NCBI GenBank assembly: GCA_035550735.1
Contig: DASZOM010000033.1
Location: 25,433 to 89,432 of the forward strand
DNA from: JANQRA01 sp035550735
GTDB taxonomy: Bacteria > Actinomycetota > Acidimicrobiia > Spongiisociales > ZC4RG35
Length of the DNA stretch: 64,000 nt
Reading direction: 5' to 3'
Numbering within the stretch: the first letter of the stretch is position 1; each line of letters opens with the position of its first letter. Shown here piece by piece: positions 1-7,942 of this stretch. Position numbers and translations under genes: made by a program. Below the pieces are notes generated by a model. That model did not search any database, was not told where the DNA came from, and saw nothing but the letters and a program-made list of their open reading frames with translations.

Positions 1-102
1 CAGCCCGAAGTCCATCTCCGCCACCCATGCGGCAAGGACGTCGGGCTCGTAGCCGGTCCATTTGAGGCTGCCCAGCCGGCGGTATTCGCTCGGACCGGTC
101 AT
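1..102 (-). CDS. PatB/MalY-type aminotransferase, N-terminal fragment (runs off left edge)
   Basis: Only the first 34 codons are inside the window. The reading from the ATG at 102 contains the spacing G-S-x-K-W followed by D-V-L-x-x-W-V-A-E-M-D-F. This is the hallmark start of fold-type I PLP enzymes of the cystathionine beta-lyase PatB/MalY group (C-S lyase or aminotransferase). The ATG overlaps the TGA of the upstream gene (ATGA at 102-99), so it is the third gene of a translationally coupled unit with the lipoate ligase and the dehydroquinase fusion. The catalytic lysine and the rest of the fold lie outside. The family call is fairly safe; the substrate is unknown. Confidence 0.7.
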   Translation of the reverse strand, partial: MTGPSEYRRLGSLKWTGYEPDVLAAWVAEMDFGL

Positions 103-1184
103 GCCGCCGACTCGATGCGTCCCAACACCCACTGCCATTCCGGCTTCGTGGGGTCGAGCAGGGAGAAGTGGTCGCAACCCGACCGGTGCAGCTCGAGACC
201 GTGACGGGCGGCGAATGCGACAGAGTGGGCGATCGGCACGACCTGATCGGTGTCGCCGTGCACCAACGTGGTGGCCACGCCGTCCGGTGACATGCGTGCA
301 GGGGCACCCGAGTCGAGCAGGGCCTGGGCGTCGGCGGCGCCGACGGTCCGGTCCTCAACGGTCGCCTCCAGGTCGAGGATCGGACCGAGGGCGATGTGAC
401 GGGCGATCGGGGAGGTGGTGCGGGACGCGGCCCACATCAGGAGATGCGCGCCGGCAGAGTGCCCGATGACCGTCGCGGGGGAATCGGCCAGCCCGAGTTG
501 GGGGATGTGGTCCAGGGCCATCAGGACGTCGTGGCCCGATGCCGGCCAGCCTCCGCCGACCCCGGTCCTCCGGTACACGATGTTCCAGGTGTCGTACCCT
601 CGCCTGGTCAGGTCGACGGCGAGAGACTCCGTCAGGTCGCGCTCGTACTCGCTCCGCCACAGCCCACCGTGGGCCAGGACGACGAGGGCGCCCCCACCGT
701 GTCGCAGATCGCCGACATGGGACGGGTCGGGCCCGTAGCGAACAGTCTCGAAGGGGAGGGCGGCCCGGTTGACCAGATGACGCATCGCATCGCGATATCC
801 GGCGAGGCCGCGCCCGTAGATGGTGCGGACGCACGACTCGGACACCACCGACACCGCCCGCCAGGGCTCGCGGGAGTGGACATTGGAGATGTGGATCTCG
901 ACCGTCGGGACAGGCACGCCACGGATGGCATCGGCGATCGCCCGCGAGGTGTGGGTCAAGGCGCCCGGGTTGAGCACGATCCCGTCCCCTTCGAATTCGT
1001 GGATCCAGTCGATGATCTCGCCCTCCGCGTTGCTCTGACGTGTCTCTGCCTCCACGCCCAGGTTCTCGGCCCACCCGGCGATCATCGACTCCAGGTCGGA
1101 CAGGGTGCTATTCCCGTACACCTCTGGCTCCCTGGTGCCGAGCAGATCGAGGTTGGGCCCGTTGACGACGAGCAGCCGCATCAT
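99..1184 (-). CDS. Type II 3-dehydroquinate dehydratase fused to alpha/beta hydrolase
   Basis: Residues 1-150 are a complete type II dehydroquinase, the shikimate-pathway step from 3-dehydroquinate to 3-dehydroshikimate. Visible are N-G-P-N-L-D-L-L-G-x-R-E-P, the catalytic Tyr23, Q-S-N-x-E-G-E-I-I-D-W-I, L-N-P-G-A-L-T-H-T-S and E-I-H-I-S-N-V-H-S-R-E. Residues from about 155 to 361 form an alpha/beta hydrolase of the esterase/kynurenine formamidase type: H-G-G oxyanion motif, G-H-S-A-G-A nucleophile elbow, an aspartate in H-G-D-x-D, and a late histidine in C-D-H-F. Stand-alone AroQ is about 145 residues, so this protein is more than twice the usual length. Both active sites look intact. Start and stop overlap the neighbouring genes by 4 nt. 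The hydrolase substrate is unknown. Confidence 0.88.
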   Translation of the reverse strand: MMRLLVVNGPNLDLLGTREPEVYGNSTLSDLESMIAGWAENLGVEAETRQSNAEGEIIDWIHEFEGDGIVLNPGALTHTSRAIADAIRGVPVPTVEIHISNVHSREPWRAVSVVSESCVRTIYGRGLAGYRDAMRHLVNRAALPFETVRYGPDPSHVGDLRHGGGALVVLAHGGLWRSEYERDLTESLAVDLTRRGYDTWNIVYRRTGVGGGWPASGHDVLMALDHIPQLGLADSPATVIGHSAGAHLLMWAASRTTSPIARHIALGPILDLEATVEDRTVGAADAQALLDSGAPARMSPDGVATTLVHGDTDQVVPIAHSVAFAARHGLELHRSGCDHFSLLDPTKPEWQWVLGRIESAA

Positions 1185-1942
1185 GCGACCTGGGGGAGGT
1201 GCTCGCCCAACAGGTCCTTGGCCCGATCAACCAATCCGGCGGGAAGGTCGCCCTCCTCCAACGAGAAGTGCTCGCCGAGGCGGCGCCCGATGCTTCTCAT
1301 CACGAGCTCCGTGGTGATCCCGGGCGACTGGTCCGCGAGTGATCCCGCGGTCCGTGGGTCCCAATCGAGCCCGAGCGCCCGGTACACCGGGACCAGCACG
1401 TCACGGATGCGGTGGCCCTCGTCGACCACGACCACACCGCCGATGTGGGCGGCATGTCTCACCAGACGCTGGCCGACACCCATCACCTTCACCTTCCCGG
1501 CGACGTTTACCGACCATCGGCCCGGGCAATACTCGCCGGGCAGCTCCCCGATCCGGGCATCGACACCGAGATCGTCGAAGGCATCGGCCATTATCCCGGC
1601 GACCAGCTCGAAGCGCTCCTGTATCCCGGTGCGGGGGTCGGCGAGCGGGAGGGCTAGCGAGAACGCGATCGTCGCCTCGTGGAAGACGGCGGCCCTGCCG
1701 CCGGCGAGACGCTCGACCGCCTCGAACCCGTGCGCCCGGGCGGCGCGCACCGCCGATTCGTAACCGGCGGTGACCCGATCGGCCCTCCCGAAGGCGACCA
1801 CGGGACCGGGGACATGGAGCCTGATGGTCCCGCCGATGTCGCCGTCCGAGACCGCGGTGAGCAGGGCGTGGCTGACCGCCGTGTCTAGTGGGCCGGGGTA
1901 GCCGGCGCGGATCAGCCTCAGGCAATTCACCGTAATCAGCAT
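1181..1942 (-). CDS. Biotin/lipoate A/B protein ligase family protein
   Basis: The protein has the BPL/LplA/LipB catalytic fold. The R-L-A-G-G-R-A-A-V-F-H-E segment corresponds to the R-R-x-x-G-G-x-x-V-x-H motif. It is followed by P-G-E-Y-C-P-G-R-W-S-V and the lysine of G-K-V-K-V-M-G that contacts the lipoyl-adenylate. About 253 residues is usual for a single catalytic domain. It probably attaches lipoate or octanoate to lipoyl domains; the E2 at 37.4 kb is one possible target. I chose the ATG at 1942; a TTG at 1963 and a GTG at 1930 are in frame and no ribosome site settles it. The stop overlaps the dehydroquinase start (ATGA). Confidence 0.8.
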   Translation of the reverse strand: MLITVNCLRLIRAGYPGPLDTAVSHALLTAVSDGDIGGTIRLHVPGPVVAFGRADRVTAGYESAVRAARAHGFEAVERLAGGRAAVFHEATIAFSLALPLADPRTGIQERFELVAGIMADAFDDLGVDARIGELPGEYCPGRWSVNVAGKVKVMGVGQRLVRHAAHIGGVVVVDEGHRIRDVLVPVYRALGLDWDPRTAGSLADQSPGITTELVMRSIGRRLGEHFSLEEGDLPAGLVDRAKDLLGEHLPQVA

Positions 1943-2034
1943 ATGTAGGGCGACAATGAACAATTCGGCACTGTGGAACGATTTGGAAAGGCGACCTCGT
2001 TGATGTCGCGAATGAGCCCGGGGACAACTCTCGG

Positions 2035-2793
2035 ATGAGGCGGCGGCTGCGTCTCGTGTCGCTCGGCGCCCTGGCGGGGGTCACCCTCGCCGGGTGTGGC
2101 GCGTATCCGTTGCAGTCCCTCGGCAACCGGAGCTCGGAATGGATCAACGAGCCCACCGTCCCCACCACCCTCGAAGTGGTCACCACCGCACCGACGGTGA
2201 TCCCGGTGAGCAACCTGCAATGGTCGAACGATGTCATCGAGACCCAGAATCTCTCCGACCCGGCGGCTCTCCTCGCCGAGATCTTCGACAGACGGGAAGG
2301 CGATCGATTCATCCAGGCGAGTCGTCTCGAGATCGCCACCGCCCTACCCGACGTGGCATTCCCCGGTCTCGCTCCACCCACTGCGCAGTGGGTCTCCTCC
2401 CAGCTCGTGTTCAACGACGACGGGACCATCTCGGACGACCCCAGCGCCGCATTCGGCATCTGGTCGGCGGAGCCGTATACGAGATCGCGCTCGGTGGCTC
2501 AGATGGTGGTGCTGAGGGTGTACAACGACCCGGAGGAGGCTGCCGAGGTCGCCGAGAGCGGCGAGGCCAGCTGTGCCCGTTTCGCCGACGAGACGACAGA
2601 CCAATGCGAGATCATCGACGTCGGGGGGCGTGACACCTGGGCGCTCGCCGGGCCAGGAGGGTCGACTCTGGTCTGGTTCGAAGGCACTTACAGGTACGAG
2701 CTCTACGGACGCACGTTCATCCCGGTAAGCACCCTGCGCGAAATGAGCTCCGAGATGGTCCCGCTGGCTGCGATTGACTCCGGGTCGTCGTAA
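2035..2793 (+). CDS. Secreted lipoprotein of unknown function
   Basis: The 252-residue product starts with an Arg-rich n-region, a hydrophobic stretch and the lipobox L-A-G-C at about residues 19-22, so it should be exported and lipidated. The mature part begins with a Pro/Thr/Val-rich linker and then a globular domain with three cysteines near the middle. I recognise no enzyme motif. It is divergent from the lipoate ligase and ends 27 nt before the probable start of the ABC exporter in the same frame, so the two may be co-transcribed. Confidence 0.75.
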   Translation: MRRRLRLVSLGALAGVTLAGCGAYPLQSLGNRSSEWINEPTVPTTLEVVTTAPTVIPVSNLQWSNDVIETQNLSDPAALLAEIFDRREGDRFIQASRLEIATALPDVAFPGLAPPTAQWVSSQLVFNDDGTISDDPSAAFGIWSAEPYTRSRSVAQMVVLRVYNDPEEAAEVAESGEASCARFADETTDQCEIIDVGGRDTWALAGPGGSTLVWFEGTYRYELYGRTFIPVSTLREMSSEMVPLAAIDSGSS

Positions 2794-2820
2794 CGTCGGT
2801 GTCCGGCAGGGAGTCGACAC

Positions 2821-4710
2821 ATCTACCACAGCGGTGGCTGGTGGAGCTATCTCAAGTACGACGAGGAGCAAGACCGGCCTGACATCGACAGGGCGCTTCT
2901 GCGCCGGGTTTGGGCCTATGGAAGGCCTTATCTGCGCGGCCTGTTGGGGATCCTCTTCACCATCGTCGTGATCTCCTCGCTCTCGGTGGTGCCGGCGATC
3001 CTCATCCGGCTCCTCCTCGACGAGGCCCTGCCCAACAGGGACGTCGGCCAGCTCACCGTGCTCGGGATCCTCATGATCGCCGTCCCCCTGGTCATCGCCC
3101 TGGTCGGCGTCGTGCAGCGTTGGCTGTCCTCGAAAGTCGGGGAGGGGATCATCTTCGACCTGCGCCGCGAGCTCTACACCCACCTGCAGCGGATGTCCCT
3201 CCGCTTCTTCACCGCCACCAAGACCGGTGAGCTGATGAACCGTCTCAACAGCGACGTCGTCGGCTCGCAACAGGCGATCACGGGCACCTTCGTCACCATC
3301 GCCTCCAACCTGGTGTCAGTGGTGGTCATCCTGGTCGTGATGCTCCGGGCCAGTTGGCTGCTGACCCTTCTCGCCGTCGCCGCGCTACCCCTTTTCGTCA
3401 TCCCGGCGCGACGCGTCGCGAAGGTGCTCCGCCGGATAACCCAACAGCAGATGGAGCACGAGGCCCGGATGTCCGGGATCCTCCAGGAGTCGTTCAACGT
3501 CAGCGGTGCCCAACTGATCCGATTGTTCGGGCGTTGGGATACGGAGCGGGAGCGCTTCTCCACGGTGGCCGGGCTGGTGCGGGACTACGGAGTGCGTCGA
3601 GCCATGGTGGGCCGGGGCTTCTTCGCCGCTTTGGGGCTCGTCGCCGCGGTGGGAACAGCCGCCGTGTTCTGGGTGGGCGGCCTCATGGTCATCAACGGCG
3701 AGATCACCGATGGCACCGTGATCATGTTCTCCACACTGCTCGTCCAGTTCTACGGGCCGCTCTCGGCCCTCACCAATTCCCGAGTCGAGTTCGCCACATC
3801 CCTGGTCTCCTTCGAGAGGGTCTTCGAGGTGCTCGACCTGGAGACGGACATACCGGCGCCGGACGACCCGCGGCCGATCCACGGGCCGGGCCGGGTGGAG
3901 TTCGAGAACGTTTGGTTCCGATACCGGGGCGAGGGCCCCGAGGGACTGGAGGCGGTGCGCAGGTTCAGCTGGCACTCCGGTGGGGAGGTGGCCGCCATCG
4001 CGGCTCCCGCCTCGACCAGGGAATGGGCACTCGAGGACGTCAGCTTCGTCGCCGAGCCGGGGACGCTGACCGCCCTGGTCGGGCCGTCCGGGGCCGGCAA
4101 GACGACCATCTCCTATCTCCTGCCCAGGCTCTACGACGTCACCCGGGGCCGTGTCCTCGTGGACGGGGTCGACGTACGCCACGCCGCCCTCGAGGATCTG
4201 ACGGAGAAGATCGGTGTGGTCACCCAGGAGACGTATCTCTTCCACGACACCATCGCCGCCAACCTGAGATACGCCCGACCCGACGCCAGCCACGAGGATC
4301 TGGTGGCTGCAGCCACCGCGGCCAACATCCAGGAGATGATCGACCGTCTCCCCGACGGCTACGACACGGTCGTGGGTGAGCGCGGCTACCGGCTCTCCGG
4401 TGGCGAGAAGCAGCGGATCGCCATCGCCCGCGTGGTGCTCAAGGACCCCGCAATCCTCGTGCTCGACGAGGCGACATCTCATCTCGACTCCCGGTCGGAG
4501 GCCCTCATCCAGGAGGCACTGGAGACGCTCATGGAGGGACGCACCTCCATCGTGATCGCCCACCGGCTCTCCACGGTTCGCGCCGCCGATCAGATCCTGG
4601 TCATCGACGAGGGCCGCATCGTCGAGCGAGGCACCCATGCTTCGCTTCTCGCCGACGGCGGCCTCTACTCGGAGCTGAGCCGGACCCAGTTCGAGGGGAT
4701 GGCGGTCTAG
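2821..4710 (+). CDS. ABC exporter (membrane domain plus ATPase), probable ATC start
   Basis: A half-size exporter with an N-terminal six-helix membrane domain and a C-terminal ATPase: Walker A G-P-S-G-A-G-K-T at about residues 421-428, signature L-S-G-G-E-K-Q, Walker B I-L-V-L-D-E-A-T-S, and the switch histidine in I-A-H-R-L-S. An unusual insert of about 30 residues sits between the first ATPase strand and Walker A. The first conventional start in frame is TTG 2944, but it falls inside helix 1. Upstream codons from 2821 encode W-W-S-Y-L-K-Y-D-E-E-Q-D-R-P, typical of the cytoplasmic N-terminus of these exporters. There is no ATG, GTG or TTG there. A GGGAG ribosome site at 2809-2813 is placed 7 nt before an ATC at 2821. 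Either ATC initiates or a base change or frameshift is present. The stop shares CTAG with the convergent gene. Confidence 0.87.
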   Translation: MYHSGGWWSYLKYDEEQDRPDIDRALLRRVWAYGRPYLRGLLGILFTIVVISSLSVVPAILIRLLLDEALPNRDVGQLTVLGILMIAVPLVIALVGVVQRWLSSKVGEGIIFDLRRELYTHLQRMSLRFFTATKTGELMNRLNSDVVGSQQAITGTFVTIASNLVSVVVILVVMLRASWLLTLLAVAALPLFVIPARRVAKVLRRITQQQMEHEARMSGILQESFNVSGAQLIRLFGRWDTERERFSTVAGLVRDYGVRRAMVGRGFFAALGLVAAVGTAAVFWVGGLMVINGEITDGTVIMFSTLLVQFYGPLSALTNSRVEFATSLVSFERVFEVLDLETDIPAPDDPRPIHGPGRVEFENVWFRYRGEGPEGLEAVRRFSWHSGGEVAAIAAPASTREWALEDVSFVAEPGTLTALVGPSGAGKTTISYLLPRLYDVTRGRVLVDGVDVRHAALEDLTEKIGVVTQETYLFHDTIAANLRYARPDASHEDLVAAATAANIQEMIDRLPDGYDTVVGERGYRLSGGEKQRIAIARVVLKDPAILVLDEATSHLDSRSEALIQEALETLMEGRTSIVIAHRLSTVRAADQILVIDEGRIVERGTHASLLADGGLYSELSRTQFEGMAV

Positions 4711-5081
4711 GCACCCCGGGTCAGGTTCTCGAAGAGAAGCCGTTGGGTGGGGGCGAGCAGCAGGACCTCGCCGTCGGTGGACATCCACAGGTGGGGCCCG
4801 GCCTTGAGCCAGACCCGGCGGGGGAGGCTGTCGAGATTGCGCCGCTTGCGGGCACTGGGTGGCGCGTACACCAGCACCTCGGTTGCCGGTGCTCCCAGCG
4901 CATCGATCGGGCCGACCAGGTCGTAGCTGCCGAACAGGGCGGCTATCGCCTCGGACGGGTCGACCGCACCGACGTCCGAGAGCCAGTCGATTCGGCCGCA
5001 GTCCTCGCACGCGGCCACGGCGATCCTGCCCACCCAGACCGGCTTGTGCTCGCACCAGGTCTCGTAGTCCATGCCCGTCAA
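4707..5081 (-). CDS. Conserved hypothetical protein with cysteine pairs
   Basis: A 124-residue soluble protein. The N-terminus has W-C-E-H and then C-E-D-C-G-R-I-D-W, which could bind zinc or simply be structural. The C-terminal half is an alpha/beta mix ending L-L-F-E-N-L. I do not recognise a family. It is convergent with the ABC exporter, and the two stop codons share one CTAG at 4707-4710. Codon usage matches the neighbours, which supports a real gene. Confidence 0.55.
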   Translation of the reverse strand: MTGMDYETWCEHKPVWVGRIAVAACEDCGRIDWLSDVGAVDPSEAIAALFGSYDLVGPIDALGAPATEVLVYAPPSARKRRNLDSLPRRVWLKAGPHLWMSTDGEVLLLAPTQRLLFENLTRGA

Positions 5082-5139
5082 GGTAGGGACGGGGTGGGAC
5101 AGATTCTCCGGGCCCGGCCAACCGCTCCGATTTGACCCC

Positions 5140-5649
5140 TCAGAGCTCGAGGATCGGGATCTCCATGGTGTCCTCGATGCGGGCCCCCGGCACCAGTAGA
5201 ACCGGCAGATGGGAGTTCACCATCACCCGTGCCGAGACGCTTCGCCACGCCTCCTCGGTGAAGAGGCGCCGGGTCGCACCCATCACCACCAGCTCGGCGT
5301 CGACCAGCTGTGCGGTCGAGATGATCGCCTCGGCCGGGTCATCGCCGTCGACGAAGCGGATGTCACAGGAGATGTCCTCGGCTGCGAGGGCGGCGCAGAT
5401 GGGATCGACGGCTCGTCGACCCCGTTCCTCTAGGTAGGCGGCAGCCCTTTCCTCCTCGCTGGATTGGGGATTGGGGGCGTCGTCGAGAAAGGATCGGCGA
5501 ACGTCGTCGTCGAGGGATTCGAGGAAGGATCGGGGGACCTGGATCACGGTCATCACGGTCACGGAGGTCTCGTCGCCGATGAGCTGGCGGCAGAACTCGG
5601 CGGTTGGGGCCGCGGGCAACACGCCGGTAGTGGCTATGAGGATCCGCAC
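5140..5649 (-). CDS. UspA-like universal stress protein
   Basis: The 169-residue protein opens with M-R-I-L-I-A-T-T-G. It has an Asp-Ala-Glu-Leu-Val-Val-Met-Gly-Ala-Thr-Arg segment and ends with S-A-R-V-M-V-N-S-H-L-P-V-L-L-V-P, the standard last strands of the Usp fold. The G-2x-G-9x-G-S/T nucleotide loop is degenerate (G-A-T-R, then S-A-R-V), so ATP binding is doubtful. It is divergent from the flavin-reductase gene, with under 40 nt between the two starts. Confidence 0.7.
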   Translation of the reverse strand: MRILIATTGVLPAAPTAEFCRQLIGDETSVTVMTVIQVPRSFLESLDDDVRRSFLDDAPNPQSSEEERAAAYLEERGRRAVDPICAALAAEDISCDIRFVDGDDPAEAIISTAQLVDAELVVMGATRRLFTEEAWRSVSARVMVNSHLPVLLVPGARIEDTMEIPILEL

Positions 5650-5686
5650 GCCGGAACATTAGGGTGGCGCATCCGGTTACGCAGAG

Positions 5687-6190
5687 GTGCCAGTGGATCC
5701 CGAGACGGTCAACAAAGTGACGTGGAAGATCCCCAATGCGCTGGCATTGGTGGGCTCCGCCTCGGACGGCGAGTACAACGGCATGACGACGAGCTGGATC
5801 AGCCAACTCTCCATGGAGCCGGTGTTGGTCGGCATCGGTGTCGACAACAAGGCACTCACCCATCGGCTCGTGTCCGAAGGCGGTTCGTTCACTGTCAACC
5901 TCTGGTCGTCTGCGGACACCCGTCCCTTCGTCAAGTTCTCCAAGCCCGCGGTGCGGGACGGGGACACCCTCAACGGATACGCTTTCTCCACCGCCACGAC
6001 CGGGGCGCCGGTGTTCTCCGACTCGATCGCCTGGATGGATTGCGAGGTGCGCCAGTCGATCGATCTGGGAACGCACACCCTGTTCCTGGGCGAGGTGGTA
6101 GACGCCGGGGTCAACGACGACGACACCCGGGCGGCGGCGATCTCGGACACCAGGATGAAGTACGGCGGCGTCAGGCGCGGCGGTCACTGA
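5687..6190 (+). CDS. Flavin reductase-like FMN-binding split-barrel protein
   Basis: A 167-residue protein with the flavin-reductase pattern: P-N-A-L-A-L-V-G-S near residue 17, N-G-M-T-T-S-W-I-S-Q near residue 31, then P-V-L-V-G-I-G-V and F-T-V-N-L-W. The family binds FMN and often reduces it with NAD(P)H for a partner monooxygenase. GTG is used at 5687; a second in-frame GTG lies two codons downstream. It is followed 16 nt later by an SDR gene and then a transporter, so it may sit in a small oxidoreductase operon. The partner is unknown. Confidence 0.78.
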   Translation: MPVDPETVNKVTWKIPNALALVGSASDGEYNGMTTSWISQLSMEPVLVGIGVDNKALTHRLVSEGGSFTVNLWSSADTRPFVKFSKPAVRDGDTLNGYAFSTATTGAPVFSDSIAWMDCEVRQSIDLGTHTLFLGEVVDAGVNDDDTRAAAISDTRMKYGGVRRGGH

Positions 6191-6206
6191 GAGCAGGGAG
6201 CGGGAA

Positions 6207-6983
6207 TTGGAGATATCCGTCGAGGGCAAGGTCGCCCTGGTCACCGGGGGAAGTCGCGGCATCGGCCAGGCGACCGCCTTGGAGCTCGCCAGGAGTGGTG
6301 CCAGAGGTGTGGTCATCACCTCCCGCAAGCAGGAGAACGTCGACGATTCACGCTCGGAGTTGATCTCGGCCGGGGTGGAGGGTGACCGGGTCGTGGCGCT
6401 CGCCGCCCGCGCCGACGACGAGGAAGCCGCCACCGAGGCGGCCCGGGCCACGGTCGATCTCTTCGGCGCCTGCGACATACTGGTCAACAATGCCGGTACC
6501 AACCCCGCCTTCGGGAACCTCATGGAGGTCGACCTCGGTGCGCTCGACAAGACCTGGGCCGTCAACATGCGGGCACCTCTCCTCTGGGCCCGGGCCGTAT
6601 TCCACGGGTGGATGGGGGAGCATGGCGGCTCGATCGTCAATGTCGCCTCCGTCGCAGGGCTCCGTCCCAGCCCGATGATGGGCGCCTACAACATCTCCAA
6701 GGCCGGTCTCATCCACCTGACCCGTCAGCTCGCCTTGGAGCTGGCTCCCAAGGTCCGGGTCAACGCGGTCGCCCCGGCCGTGGTGAAGACCCGTCTCGCC
6801 GGGCTGCTCCTTGAGGACGAGCGGGCCACCGCGGCGATGCATCCTCTGGGCAGGGTGGGCGAGCCGGAGGATGTGGCGCGGATGATCGTGTTCCTCGGTT
6901 CGGACGCTTCGAGCTGGATGACCGGTGTCACCGTTCCCGTGGACGGGGGCGTGTTGGGTGCCGGATCTTCGGGAATCTCATGA
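6207..6983 (+). CDS. SDR-family NAD(P)-dependent oxidoreductase
   Basis: A classical short-chain dehydrogenase of 258 residues. The cofactor motif T-G-G-S-R-G-I-G is at about 14-21, N-N-A-G near 96, the catalytic serine lies in N-V-A-S-V-A-G, and the Tyr/Lys pair is in A-Y-N-I-S-K. The C-terminus has the P-V-D-G-G-V stretch of FabG-like enzymes. The gene starts with TTG at 6207. The alcohol or ketone substrate cannot be read from sequence. Its TGA overlaps the next ATG (6980), so translation is coupled to the EamA transporter. Confidence 0.88.
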   Translation: MEISVEGKVALVTGGSRGIGQATALELARSGARGVVITSRKQENVDDSRSELISAGVEGDRVVALAARADDEEAATEAARATVDLFGACDILVNNAGTNPAFGNLMEVDLGALDKTWAVNMRAPLLWARAVFHGWMGEHGGSIVNVASVAGLRPSPMMGAYNISKAGLIHLTRQLALELAPKVRVNAVAPAVVKTRLAGLLLEDERATAAMHPLGRVGEPEDVARMIVFLGSDASSWMTGVTVPVDGGVLGAGSSGIS

Positions 6984-7942
6984 GAAAGGGACAATTGATG
7001 CAAAGAGTCGGCATCGGCTTCCTCTTGATCGCGGCGGGCGCCGCCCTCTGGGGAACCGACGGGTTGTTCCGCCGAGCGTTGGCCTTCGAGATGCCGGCGC
7101 CGGCGGTGGTGCTCTGGGAGCACCTGATTCTGGTGGCGCTGACGGCACCATTACTGGTTCGCTTCTTCCGAAACCGTCCCGACCTGAACGGTAAGGACGT
7201 CGTCTCCCTGCTCTTCGTGGGGGCGGGGGCTTCGGCAGTGGCGACCATCCTCTTCACCCAGGCATTCGTCTATGGCGACCCAACCACCCCGCTGCTGATC
7301 CAGAAGACTCAGCCCGTGATCGCCGTGCTGGGGGCCTATCTGTTGCTCGGCGAGCGGCTGCTTCCGAGATACGGCTGGTACTTCCTGTTCGCCGTCGGCG
7401 GGGCCTATCTGATCGCCTTCCCCGATCCGTCACGAGTAGGTGTCAGCCGTCTGGCTCCCGCCCTGCTCTCGCTGGGGGCGGCGGCGCTCTGGGGGATGGG
7501 GACGGTCCTCGGACGGCACCTCACACACAAGATCCCCACCCAGGAGCTCACCGCCCTCCGTTTCGCCATTGGATTGCCCACCGCATTGGCGATCGTGCTC
7601 ATCAGGGGGGAGGGTGGGGCGGCGTGGGACGTCTCGATCAGCCAGTTCTGGGCGCTGGTCGTCCTCTCACTCGTGCCCGGTCTGGCGGCCCTGATGATCT
7701 ATTACAGAGGTCTCTCCTCGACCCCAGCGTCGAGTGCCACGCTTGCCGAACTGGCCTTCCCGCTCACGGCGATCCTCATCGGTTGGGGGGTGTTCGACAC
7801 CGCCCCGACGGCGACGCAATGGGCGGGCATCGCGGTGCTCTCCGGGACGATCGTCGTGATGAGCCGTGCCGCGCAGAGAGGTGCGGAAGCTCTCGGGGTG
7901 CGAGCACTGCAACCGGCGGTGGAGACCGGCGCCAGGCGTTAG
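6980..7942 (+). CDS. EamA/DMT-family transporter
   Basis: The product has ten predicted membrane helices arranged as two repeats of five, the drug/metabolite transporter fold. Typical features are A-A-L-W-G-T near the start and A-A-L-W-G-M-G-T-V-L-G at the start of the second repeat. The ATG at 6980 overlaps the SDR stop. A second ATG at 6998, six residues in, has a better ribosome site (AAAGGGA) and may be the real start. The gene ends convergently against lhr and shares the tetranucleotide TTAG with that gene's stop. The substrate is unknown. Confidence 0.85.
   Translation: MRKGQLMQRVGIGFLLIAAGAALWGTDGLFRRALAFEMPAPAVVLWEHLILVALTAPLLVRFFRNRPDLNGKDVVSLLFVGAGASAVATILFTQAFVYGDPTTPLLIQKTQPVIAVLGAYLLLGERLLPRYGWYFLFAVGGAYLIAFPDPSRVGVSRLAPALLSLGAAALWGMGTVLGRHLTHKIPTQELTALRFAIGLPTALAIVLIRGEGGAAWDVSISQFWALVVLSLVPGLAALMIYYRGLSSTPASSATLAELAFPLTAILIGWGVFDTAPTATQWAGIAVLSGTIVVMSRAAQRGAEALGVRALQPAVETGARR

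Noticed and set aside
396..1763. Long open frame on the plus strand across the dehydroquinase and lipoate ligase genes
   Set aside because: It is antisense to two well-supported genes, has low-complexity Arg/Pro/Gly composition and no recognisable domain; typical of GC-rich shadow frames.
3385..5121. 578-codon open frame antisense to the ABC exporter
   Set aside because: It has no domain similarity and overlaps a clear exporter; long antisense frames are expected at this GC content.
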